Origin: Saprospiraceae bacterium
Lineage (GTDB): Bacteria; Bacteroidota; Bacteroidia; Chitinophagales; Saprospiraceae
Assembly (NCBI GenBank): GCA_016719615.1
Contig: JADJYQ010000005.1
Coordinates: forward strand, 526,001-590,000
DNA: 64,000 bases
Direction: 5' to 3'
Position 1 is the first letter of the stretch, and each line of letters begins with the position of its first letter. The notes under the pieces are model-generated. The model saw only the letters and a program-made list of their open reading frames with translations. It made no database searches and was not told where the DNA came from. The translations under genes were made by a program, and so were the position numbers. Below are positions 17,988 to 25,695 of the stretch, piece after piece.

Positions 17988-18740
17988 ATGAAAAAAAGTA
18001 TACAGTTGATTTTTATACTCGCCCTTGCTTTTGTTTACCATGCCTGCGATGACAATTTACCCGTCGTTGAAGGTACCGGAAGTCTTGAAATTGCATTTAA
18101 GGGTGAATACGAGAATTTCTATTGGGTCAAAGGCCAATCCTATGACTATTTTAACAGAGGAAATATATTATTTACCAAGTCCGAATTTTTTCTGAGCAAG
18201 CTGGCGCTGTACCATGAAGGATTAAAACAAGCACTATCAGAAGTCGAATATGTTTCCATTTCTGAACATCATGTTTCCGAAACAAAGGCTTCTGAGGGAC
18301 TGATCCTTAGGTTTGAAGGTATACCTGCGGCTACATACGATTCATTGGCATTTAATCTCGGATTGACAGAAACACAAAACAAAACCAAACCTGTGGAATA
18401 TCTGCCAACACATCCATTGGGCGAAGGAAGCAGATATTGGGCCGGTTGGAACTCCTATATCTATTCAAAAACGGAGGGGTCTTACAATGATGGTACCAAG
18501 GCATATAATTTTACCTATCATTCTGGTTTTGACGACGCCATGAAACCTTTGCTTTTTAAAAAGAGTATTCTAATCGAAAAAGATAAAACGACAAAAATCA
18601 TTTTGCACGTAAACCATAAATTGCTCTTTGCAGATAGCCTTCAAGGAATGGATATTGCAAGCAATCCGCAAATTCACAATAAGAGTACAGTGATGGATGC
18701 TTTTATGAATAGATTTAAAGATGCCTTTAGAATTGAATAA
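17988..18740 (+). CDS. MbnP-like copper-binding lipoprotein
   Basis: 250 aa. The N-terminus is a lipoprotein-type signal (about 15 hydrophobic residues, then YHAC with Cys20). The body matches the MbnP family: GSLEIAFKGEYEN, TKSEFFLSKLALYHEG, FEGIPAATYDSLAFNLGL, RYWAGWNSYIYSKTEG and ILHVNHKLLF. MbnP proteins are periplasmic copper binders in which a tryptophan is oxidised to kynurenine by the partner MbnH to create the copper site (known from methanotrophs). W151 and W154 are the candidate residues. The MbnH-like gene starts 9 nt downstream, so they form an operon. Copper delivery or scavenging is inferred; no methanobactin genes are present. Confidence 0.82.
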   Translation: MKKSIQLIFILALAFVYHACDDNLPVVEGTGSLEIAFKGEYENFYWVKGQSYDYFNRGNILFTKSEFFLSKLALYHEGLKQALSEVEYVSISEHHVSETKASEGLILRFEGIPAATYDSLAFNLGLTETQNKTKPVEYLPTHPLGEGSRYWAGWNSYIYSKTEGSYNDGTKAYNFTYHSGFDDAMKPLLFKKSILIEKDKTTKIILHVNHKLLFADSLQGMDIASNPQIHNKSTVMDAFMNRFKDAFRIE

Positions 18741-18749
18741 TTCACTTGG

Positions 18750-19844
18750 ATGAAATCAATTTTAACTTGGTATTGGATCTTTAGCTTATTTCTCTTGATT
18801 GGATGTGAGGGAAATGAGGGCGAATCCGAAAATGATTTAAAACACATACCCTATAATCCTATTGATTATCCTTTGCAAATACCCAAAGGACTACCGCCAT
18901 TGCCTGAAACCCCCGACAACCCGCTTACATTAGATGGTGTTCAATTGGGCAGACATTTGTTTTTTGATCCCATCCTTTCTTTGGACAGTACTTTGTCTTG
19001 CGCAAGTTGCCATGACCCCCGTAAAGCTTTTACGGATAATCTTTCCGTAAGTCCAGGTGTTGGCGGAACGATTGGCACTCGAAGTTCTATGACGGTTCTT
19101 AATTCGGCTTATTTCGTCAAAGGTTTGTTCTGGGATGGGAGAGTGGGTACTTTGGAAAGTCAGGCCATAGAGCCCGTTCAGAATCCTATAGAATTGCATG
19201 AAGATTGGCCCAATGTTGAAAAAAAATTGCAAAGACATAAGGATTACCCTGAAATGTTCCGCAAAGCTTTTGGGATTTGTGGAAAGAAAGAAATCACCAA
19301 AGAATTGGCAACAAAAGCCATTGCACAATATGAAAGGATTCTACTTACCGGTGGACAATCACTTTTTCAGAGGCAGTTGAGAGGGGAGGTGTTTTTTAAC
19401 TCCGATCAACAGGAAGGTAATGACTTGTACTTTAATACTGATTTATTAATACCCGATGCAGAATGTTTTCATTGTCACGCTGCACCCTTGATGCATGCCA
19501 ATGATTTTTTCAATAATGGGATAGATTCTGTAACATCTTTAGATGGATTTTCCGATAAAGGCCGGGGAGTGGTTACCGGATTGAGAATCGACAATGGGAA
19601 ATTTAAAGCTCCCAGTCTTTACAATATTGTACTTACGGCGCCCTATATGCATGATGGACGTTTTAAAACTTTGGAGGAAGTGATTGAGCATTATAACAGC
19701 GGTGGCCATTTTGTAGAAAACAAAGATGGGTTTATCCGACCCTTAGGTCTGAACAGCCGCCAGAAGAAAAGCCTCCTTGCCTTTTTACATACCCTAACAG
19801 ACACTACTTTTCTCTTAAATCCGGATGTTTTAAGTCCGTTTTAA
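18750..19844 (+). CDS. MbnH/MauG-family di-heme peroxidase lipoprotein
   Basis: 364 aa. A short hydrophobic signal ends LLIGC (Cys19), a lipobox. Two c-type heme sites are visible: CASCH (residues 84-88, after LGRHLFFDPILSLDSTLS) and CFHCH (239-243). Family motifs RSSMTVLNSAYFVKGLFWDGR, AIEPVQNPIEL and APSLYNIVLTAPYMHDGRFKTLEEVIEHYNSGG are intact. It belongs to the bacterial cytochrome c peroxidase/MauG superfamily. The adjacent mbnP-like gene points to the MbnH subgroup, which modifies tryptophan in its partner, rather than to hydrogen peroxide detoxification. Periplasmic, probably outer-membrane anchored. Confidence 0.88.
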   Translation: MKSILTWYWIFSLFLLIGCEGNEGESENDLKHIPYNPIDYPLQIPKGLPPLPETPDNPLTLDGVQLGRHLFFDPILSLDSTLSCASCHDPRKAFTDNLSVSPGVGGTIGTRSSMTVLNSAYFVKGLFWDGRVGTLESQAIEPVQNPIELHEDWPNVEKKLQRHKDYPEMFRKAFGICGKKEITKELATKAIAQYERILLTGGQSLFQRQLRGEVFFNSDQQEGNDLYFNTDLLIPDAECFHCHAAPLMHANDFFNNGIDSVTSLDGFSDKGRGVVTGLRIDNGKFKAPSLYNIVLTAPYMHDGRFKTLEEVIEHYNSGGHFVENKDGFIRPLGLNSRQKKSLLAFLHTLTDTTFLLNPDVLSPF

Positions 19845-20118
19845 AATTTTTTAGTTAAAATTTTAGAGGTTTTCACCCAATAATTAAATTTTTAAAGAAA
19901 TATTTTAAACACTTTATGGGTGATCTTAAAATTATAGACCTGATTTACAGCTGTTTAGTTAGTATATATGGATATATATAAAAAAACAATATATGACAAG
20001 GCCATTTTTTTGTACTTGTAGGGGCTTTCAAATCGTCGGATACTTGTACTGTGATTGTTTAACAAAGGGAAGAAATACAATCAGAATGCCGGTAAACGTA
20101 TCGGCGACCGTAAAATTC

Positions 20119-20192
20119 GGATATGTTCATGGGATTATAATTTGTTAATAGGGTGCTCTTTGCACCAAACAAGGGGCACCTATTAACAAATT
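20119..20192 (+). other. 22-nt repeat followed by a long AT-rich hairpin
   Basis: GGATATGTTCATGGGATTAT plus AA at 20119-20140 recurs exactly at 20261-20282. Here it leads into arms AATTTGTTAATAGG (20139-20152) and CCTATTAACAAATT (20179-20192), extended by a short GC part. The second copy leads into a terminator hairpin. No coding frame covers the region. A small RNA or duplicated terminator is possible. Confidence 0.45.
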
Positions 20193-20260
20193 TTCCTGGA
20201 ACTTACCCCCCAGCAATTTGAAATTCGTCTTTTCATTTTATATTTTAGTAAGTTAGTTTT

Positions 20261-20315
20261 GGATATGTTCATGGGATTATAAATAGCCGGTTGGCGCCTT
20301 CAACCGGCTATTTTT
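20261..20315 (+). terminator. intrinsic terminator preceded by the 22-nt repeat
   Basis: A perfect 12-bp stem AATAGCCGGTTG/CAACCGGCTATT (20282-20293 and 20301-20312) with a 7-nt loop, followed by T residues. The 22-nt repeat lies immediately before it. The nearest upstream gene is the MbnH-like gene 440 nt away, so it may terminate an unseen small RNA. Confidence 0.6.
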
Positions 20316-20370
20316 CAAAAAAAATTAAATTGTACTTTCTGATAAATCTATTTCAAAACGAAAAACAGAA

Positions 20371-20400
20371 AAGTCCTGCAGAAGTGCAGGACTTTTTTTT
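20371..20400 (+). terminator. intrinsic terminator
   Basis: A 10-bp stem AAGTCCTGCA/TGCAGGACTT with a 4-nt loop and a run of T residues. It has no gene immediately upstream on the plus strand, apart from the hairpin region at 20119-20315. Confidence 0.7.
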
Positions 20401-20634
20401 TGGTGTGTTTGAAGTTTGATAAGGCCAGCGGTAGATTCGTTTCCAAAGAATAATGTGAAGAAGATAGCCACAAAGGCTCTAAGGCACGAAGGACCACAAA
20501 GAGAAGATTATAGATTATAGATAATAGAACAGATTTTTTGGTTATAAATCGTAACGATTCTATTAATGCAGAATTCAAAAGAATTATTGGAAAATTTATC
20601 TGTCAATTAAAGAGCATAAAGTAATGAGTGGAAT

Positions 20635-21045
20635 TTCACCGCAGGCAAATCAATCATAGCCGGCTTCAGCCGGATTCGTATACGAGATCCCAAAGAATCA
20701 TGTTAATAAATGGGAATTAGAAAATGCTGAAGTTTTAGATATTCCATCAATAGGAATGGGTTTCAACCCATTCCTCCCCAAAGAGGAGATTATGGTTTAA
20801 GGAGTTAGGTCCAATGAAGATGGAGCAAAGATTGAAGATACTAGGAAATGTTTTTTGAGCAAGGGAAATAATGACTTCGATTCAACATCCGTTTGGAAAA
20901 CGCAGTTTTCCAATCGCCCCAACGTATCCCGCTTTGAAATAATTTGGGGTGTAGATTTTACACTAATAAAGCGGGAGGAGACTACGCAGAGCTGGTTATG
21001 TTTGAAATTCAAAAAACTAACGATAGTTAGTTTTTTGAATTTCAA
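20635..21045. repeat. composite hairpin module, copy B
   Basis: Same order as copy A: H1 20660-20673, H2 20753-20774, H3 20889-20903 (one arm mismatch, AAACGC), H4 20922-20987, H5 21002-21045 (perfect 20-bp arms around GATA). DNA between H1 and H3 is nearly identical to copy A. H4 keeps both arms while its loop differs in sequence. The octamer array follows directly. A GATTATAGATTATAG tract lies upstream near 20505. Confidence 0.85.
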
Positions 21046-21316
21046 ACAGTCAAACAGTCAAACAGTCAAACAGTCAAACAGTCAAACAGTCAAACAGTCA
21101 AACAGTCAAACAGTCAAACAGTCAAACAGTCAAACAGTCAAACAGTCAAACAGTCAAACAGTCAAACAGTCAAACAGTCAAACAGTCAAACAGTCAAACA
21201 GTCAAACAGTCAAACAGTCAAACAGTCAAACAGTCAAACAGTCAAACAGTCAAACAGTCAAACAGTCAAACAGTCAAGCGTCAAACAGTCAAACAGTCAA
21301 ACAGTCAAACAGTCAA
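21042..21316. repeat. octamer tandem array (CAGTCAAA), about 33 copies
   Basis: About 270 bp of nearly perfect CAGTCAAA repeats, broken twice by CAAGCGT. Eight nt is not a multiple of three, so translated frames show an 8-residue period (QTVKQSNS). A 155-codon open frame over the array is treated as a repeat artefact. Shorter octamer tracts end copy A (16311-16325) and occur in the repeats at 41869-42250. Length is likely to vary between strains. Confidence 0.95.
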
Positions 21317-21564
21317 GCGTAAAAACCAAATCATGAAAACATTCCCCCAAACTAATGTTCCTACAAACCTACATGCCTACCAGCCTATCAACCTACAATC
21401 CAGTCAGACTAACAGACTAACAGACTTCCTCGGTTTCAAACCTGACCTAAAAGACACATTTCAAGACCTCATGTGATTTCTGTGTTTGCAGATGCAAGTA
21501 ATAAAGTATCCCACCGTCTAAGTGCATCTTGCCTGATATGAAATGATTTAGTTGTTTTGCGTTT

Positions 21565-21861
21565 ATGAAAAACACATCAATGTATTGGCAGCGCCATATA
21601 GAACGGCAAAAAAGTACTGCTCAATCTGTCAAAAGATATTGCGAACGTTATAATATCTCTGTGGGGATGTTCCATTATTGGAAACGCAAAATTCGAAGCT
21701 CGGAGTCTTATGAGCAATTTACCGAAATCCAATTAGTTGATGGTGATGTGATAAATAATATGATACACGTTCGTTTTCCTACCGGAGTAGAGATGTGGTT
21801 TAAAGGTCAGGCTCCATCTGCTTTTTTGCGCGAACTTGCAGGACATGAAATCTGCAAATAG
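21565..21861 (+). CDS. tnpA: IS66 accessory protein TnpA
   Basis: 98 aa. Short HTH protein typical of the first IS66 gene: WQRHIERQKSTAQSVKRYCERYNISVGMFHYWKRKI, then a beta-rich tail IHVRFPTGVEMWFKG. It is needed for transposition, but its biochemical role is unclear in the family. tnpB starts 22 nt after its stop. Confidence 0.85.
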   Translation: MKNTSMYWQRHIERQKSTAQSVKRYCERYNISVGMFHYWKRKIRSSESYEQFTEIQLVDGDVINNMIHVRFPTGVEMWFKGQAPSAFLRELAGHEICK

Positions 21862-21883
21862 AAAAGAAACTTTTAGCTGAACC

Positions 21884-22249
21884 ATGTTGGGTTTTCATAG
21901 TGCACAACGTTATTTTATCTGTACGGCTGCTGTTGACATGCGCAAGGGTATAGATGGACTATGTGGAGTAGTACGCCAGGTATTGGAAGACAATCCCATG
22001 AGTGGTTATGTGTTTATTTTTTTTAATAAGGATCGCGACAAAGTGAAGTTGCTGGTATGGGATACGGATGGCTATGTGATGTATCATAAACGATTGGAAA
22101 GAGGTACATTTGAAATCATTGAGCAAAGTGAAGGAAATCGAAAATTGTCACTGCGTTATGATCACCTAGTCATGTTGCTTAGTGGTGTATCCATTCGACA
22201 TTGTGTTCAACGCAAAAGATTCAGTAAGTTATCCACAATTTCGGCATAG
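21884..22249 (+). CDS. tnpB: IS66 accessory protein TnpB
   Basis: 121 aa, normal for IS66 Orf2. Conserved motifs are FICTAAVDMRKGIDGLCGVV, GYVFIFFNKDRDKVKLLVWDTDGYV, YHKRLERGTFE and LSLRYDHLVMLLSGV. Function is unknown beyond being required for IS66 transposition. tnpC follows after 65 nt. Confidence 0.9.
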   Translation: MLGFHSAQRYFICTAAVDMRKGIDGLCGVVRQVLEDNPMSGYVFIFFNKDRDKVKLLVWDTDGYVMYHKRLERGTFEIIEQSEGNRKLSLRYDHLVMLLSGVSIRHCVQRKRFSKLSTISA

Positions 22250-22314
22250 TCTTGTTAGTAAATATTGTTGGCAATTTACTGTAATGGCAGGTATGATGAA
22301 ATTAATTTTGCATC

Positions 22315-23886
22315 ATGGATTACAAAGCAATTATTGCCGAAAAGGATGCAATCATTGCAGCGCAGAATGACTTTATTAAAAAACTCCAGGAACAAACATC
22401 AAGTCGCATTGGGCAACTGGAATATGAATTAGCACAACTTAAGAAATTGATCTTTGGAAGTAAGCAAGAACGCTTCATTGGTCAAGTCAATACAAATCAA
22501 CTTTCTCTTTTTAACACAGAGGAACAAACCAACATATCAGATCCGGCTGGACAAAAGCAACACATTGAGTATGACCGCAACAGTACAAAGAAACATCCGG
22601 GTCGAACGGAACTTCCGGATCATTTGCCTATTGAAGAAGTGCTGATTGAACCACAAGAAGACACCACCGGAATGGTAAAAATCGGAGAAGAGATTACGGA
22701 GACATTGGAATATACACCGGCCAGCCTGGTAAAGAAAAGAACGATCCGTCCTAAATATGCAAAACCTGATGGCAATGGAGTGGTGATTGGTAAATTGCCA
22801 TCACGTCCAATACCTAAGGCCATCGCAGAATCAAGTTTATTGTCGCATATACTGGTATCAAAATTTATCGATCATCTTCCTTTTTACCGACAGATCCAAC
22901 GGTTCAAAAGAGAGTATCAATGGGAAGTAAGCGATAGTACGATCAATGAGTGGTTCGTTGCTGTATGTACTTTGCTACATCCGCTGTATGAAGCATTGCA
23001 ACGTAAAGTAATATCGAGCGCTTATTTACAGGTAGATGAATCGCCGATAAAAGTTCTGGATCAGGATAAACCCGGTAGTACGCATCAGGGCTATCAGTGG
23101 GTATATTATTCACCACAAACTAAACTTGTATTCTTCAATTATCGAAAAGGCCGTGGACAACATGGCCCAAAAGAAATATTGTTGAACTACCAAGGTATAC
23201 TTCAGACAAACGGTTGGCAGGTGTATGATAAATTTGCAGAAGTTCCCGGTATTACACTCGTGGGTTGCCTTGCACATGCAAGAAGACAGTTCCATGAGGC
23301 TGTCCAAACGCACAAGCTCAGCAGTGAGCAAGCCCTTGAAATTATACAACGAATCTATGCTATCGAGCGAGATGGAAATAATCTACCACCTACAGAACGC
23401 AAAATGTATCGCGACCAAAAACTTATTCCTATATGGAATGAGTTGCGTAGCTGGATCGATGTTCAACTGAATACTGATGTGGAACCCAAAAGTGCATTAG
23501 GCAAAGCACTAACTTACATTAATAAGCAATGGCCAAAGTTGACCCGAATTCTCGATCATGGTCAGGTAGAGTTGGACAATAATCTGATTGAAAATAAAAT
23601 TCGGCCACTCGCTCTGGGACGTAAAAATTATCTCTTTGCGGGGTCCCATGATGCAGCACAGCGTATTGCAATGATGTACTCCTTCTTTGGCTCTTGTAAA
23701 GCTCATGATGCAAACCCATATGAGTGGCTCAGGTCAATCTTGGATAAGATACCGAGACCAAGTTATCGGAATTGGAATGGCTCCTACCTGGTGCTGGGAT
23801 GTAGTTGGTCGGAGGGATACAATATATCCACAATTACAGATTTCGAAATTAACATTCTGCGTCGAATCCAAAAAGTCACCATATGA
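22315..23886 (+). CDS. tnpC: IS66 transposase TnpC with a frameshifted C-terminus
   Basis: 523 aa. It has an N-terminal coiled coil (IIAAQNDFIKKLQEQ), the LKKLIFGSKQERF segment, a zinc-finger/linker region, and the DDE core: LQVDESPIKVLD, QTNGWQVYDKF, LAHARRQFHEA, LDNNLIENKIRPLALGRKNYLFAGS. After ILDKIP the reading departs from the family. Adding one G at 23754 would give ETKLSELEWLLPGAGM and a stop at 23804 within the terminal repeat, the usual IS66 ending. As written the frame runs 22 codons past the element. Only the tail is affected. Confidence 0.88.
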   Translation: MDYKAIIAEKDAIIAAQNDFIKKLQEQTSSRIGQLEYELAQLKKLIFGSKQERFIGQVNTNQLSLFNTEEQTNISDPAGQKQHIEYDRNSTKKHPGRTELPDHLPIEEVLIEPQEDTTGMVKIGEEITETLEYTPASLVKKRTIRPKYAKPDGNGVVIGKLPSRPIPKAIAESSLLSHILVSKFIDHLPFYRQIQRFKREYQWEVSDSTINEWFVAVCTLLHPLYEALQRKVISSAYLQVDESPIKVLDQDKPGSTHQGYQWVYYSPQTKLVFFNYRKGRGQHGPKEILLNYQGILQTNGWQVYDKFAEVPGITLVGCLAHARRQFHEAVQTHKLSSEQALEIIQRIYAIERDGNNLPPTERKMYRDQKLIPIWNELRSWIDVQLNTDVEPKSALGKALTYINKQWPKLTRILDHGQVELDNNLIENKIRPLALGRKNYLFAGSHDAAQRIAMMYSFFGSCKAHDANPYEWLRSILDKIPRPSYRNWNGSYLVLGCSWSEGYNISTITDFEINILRRIQKVTI

Positions 23887-24183
23887 ATTTCCAAATCTAT
23901 CGAAACTAATAGAATCAGGGTTTTGCGAAATTGATTGATGCGGTGGTGCCGACGTACAGAAATTAGACACCTGTGCAATTACCTCATTGTAAGTCATAAA
24001 AAGGCAAAGGAGTGCGAATAATAAGATTCTAGAATATTCGCTTCTAAAATTGTTTTTCCGCCAATTAATAAAAAAAGGGAATTAATTCTAGTTTGTGTTG
24101 TCATTTTCAAAGCAATAAATTTTATTAAATTTAGAAATTAATTTTCATTTTGAAATAGAACTATTTTTAATTCATATAACATT
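23821..24183. other. intergenic DNA without recognised genes
   Basis: 363 bp between IS66 copy 1 and the convergent T9SS gene. The first 66 bp continue the tnpC frame past the element. No RNA gene, strong hairpin or terminator seen. Confidence 0.5.
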
Positions 24184-25695
24184 CTATAAGATTAAAATCT
24201 TCTGAAACATTGTTTTGCCTTCACTCTCTAAAAGTATAAAGTATATTCCTCCTTTAATTGGGTCCAAAGCAATATTGTCAGGCATACCATGGAATTGCTT
24301 CATTAATCTTCCTTCTATATCTATTATTTTCATTTTATAATCGGTAAATCCATCATACTTGTAATTCCTACGGAGAATATAGTTGTTTAAATCTAAAATA
24401 TAAAAATTCCCGTATTCACTTTTATTTTCATTCGATGAGTTGACCAAACACACATCGCTATCATCCCAGACGCGATAAGTCGGTAAATTCGGTAAATTAA
24501 AAAAATTAAGTCCAGGCAATGAGATTTCACCAGGCTTAAAATTGCAAAGTGTTCCTTTGCAATTTGGTGATTCAATAACGCTTAGTTTATTAGACCACCA
24601 CATCTCACTGATATATATTCTACCATCAGGCGCCAATAATCCGTGGTGATAATTCACATGAATACCAGCAAGCGTATCAATATAGCTATCGCGGATTAGT
24701 ATCTCTGAGCCTTTCACATCCGGCTCGAACAAATCGTATTGGTAGACCTTTGTTATGTTAAAAGCGTACAAATATCTACTGTTTGAACTGAATGCTATTC
24801 CTCCTCTAGTATTTATTGAATCATTCACACTGTTCCTAAGTTCAATCGGATTCGAAAATGAGCCATCTGATGGATTAAAATCTAATAAAATCAATTGCGT
24901 TCCATTAAAACGCGCATATTTATTTCGATTAGGACTAAACTTCGCCTGACCAAAATTATCCTTCCTGCCCACGAAGGGTCCAATGCATTGTTTAGAATAA
25001 ACTTTAACTCCTTCATGATTAAATACAAAAACAAAATAACAGTTTGATCCAGCTCGCGGGTTGACTATCCACCAATCCTTTATGTTATCTTGATAGCAAG
25101 CTGTAATATATGATTCACAAACAGTATCAGCTAATACAGTATCCCAACAACTTTCCAAAAATATTTCATTTTGGGTATCTGTATGAATGTTACAGCTAAA
25201 TAGAGCCTCCGAAAAACTTGGAAAAAGCATCAAACTGTCCTCATCAAAATTTATATAAGGATTTCCCCAATTGGTATAAAACAATTTATAACTTCCTTCC
25301 AAATCAGGCCAAGGCAAAAGTAAATCAGATTGATCAATAGGCCATCCAACCCAAGACCTACAGTAATCCAATTTTCTTTTAGATATCAAATTATGTGAGC
25401 CCCTTAATGTATCATACTTTTCATTGGCTATATAACATCCAGTAGAAAATACTCTAAGCTCTCCTTTGGAATTAGAGACCGCAGTATTTGAATAGTTCGC
25501 AGGTATTCTATTCTTCTCATCTGCTTGAATTCCAATAATTCTATCCAGACCCAAATCATTGAAGATAATCTGTATCTTATTGACATCATTAAATTGATCA
25601 GAGCCAATAAGCCAATTATAATCAGCCCTTGTGTATTGTGCTTCTATAGGTAAATACTGAATAGATAAACTAATTATGAAAATATTTCTCCACAT
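24184..25695 (-). CDS. T9SS-secreted beta-propeller-like protein
   Basis: About 503 aa from the ATG at 25695, chosen because MWRNIFIISLSIQYLPIEAQ makes a signal peptide; the frame is open to an ATG at 25761. The body has the YTRADYNWLIGSDQ start, IAFSSNSRYLYAFNITKVYQYDL and YHHGLLAPDGRIYISEMW, resembling WD40/YVTN-like propellers of gliding-bacteria cell-surface proteins. The C-terminus (YKMKIIDIEGRLMKQFHG...GGIYFILLESEGKTMFQKILIL) is a T9SS sorting domain. Its start overlaps the end of the gene at 25670-28516 by 26 nt, so the two are translationally linked. Function unknown; surface role inferred. Confidence 0.78.
   Translation of the reverse strand: MWRNIFIISLSIQYLPIEAQYTRADYNWLIGSDQFNDVNKIQIIFNDLGLDRIIGIQADEKNRIPANYSNTAVSNSKGELRVFSTGCYIANEKYDTLRGSHNLISKRKLDYCRSWVGWPIDQSDLLLPWPDLEGSYKLFYTNWGNPYINFDEDSLMLFPSFSEALFSCNIHTDTQNEIFLESCWDTVLADTVCESYITACYQDNIKDWWIVNPRAGSNCYFVFVFNHEGVKVYSKQCIGPFVGRKDNFGQAKFSPNRNKYARFNGTQLILLDFNPSDGSFSNPIELRNSVNDSINTRGGIAFSSNSRYLYAFNITKVYQYDLFEPDVKGSEILIRDSYIDTLAGIHVNYHHGLLAPDGRIYISEMWWSNKLSVIESPNCKGTLCNFKPGEISLPGLNFFNLPNLPTYRVWDDSDVCLVNSSNENKSEYGNFYILDLNNYILRRNYKYDGFTDYKMKIIDIEGRLMKQFHGMPDNIALDPIKGGIYFILLESEGKTMFQKILIL

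Larger units (their letters stand above)
21506..23820 (+). mobile_element. IS66-family insertion sequence 1, about 2315 bp
   Basis: Carries the IS66 set tnpA-tnpB-tnpC. The left end begins GTATCCCACCGTCTAAGTGC and the right end, on the minus strand, begins GTATCCCTCCGACCAACTAC; the imperfect inverted repeats span about 22 bp. No 8-bp target duplication is seen (GTAATAAA left, AATATATC right), so one flank may have been rearranged. Confidence 0.85.

Noticed and set aside
21042..21316. CRISPR-like or coding repeat
   Set aside because: The period is 8 bp with no spacers. The 155-codon frame (20855-21322) across it exists only because the octamer lacks stops in that frame.
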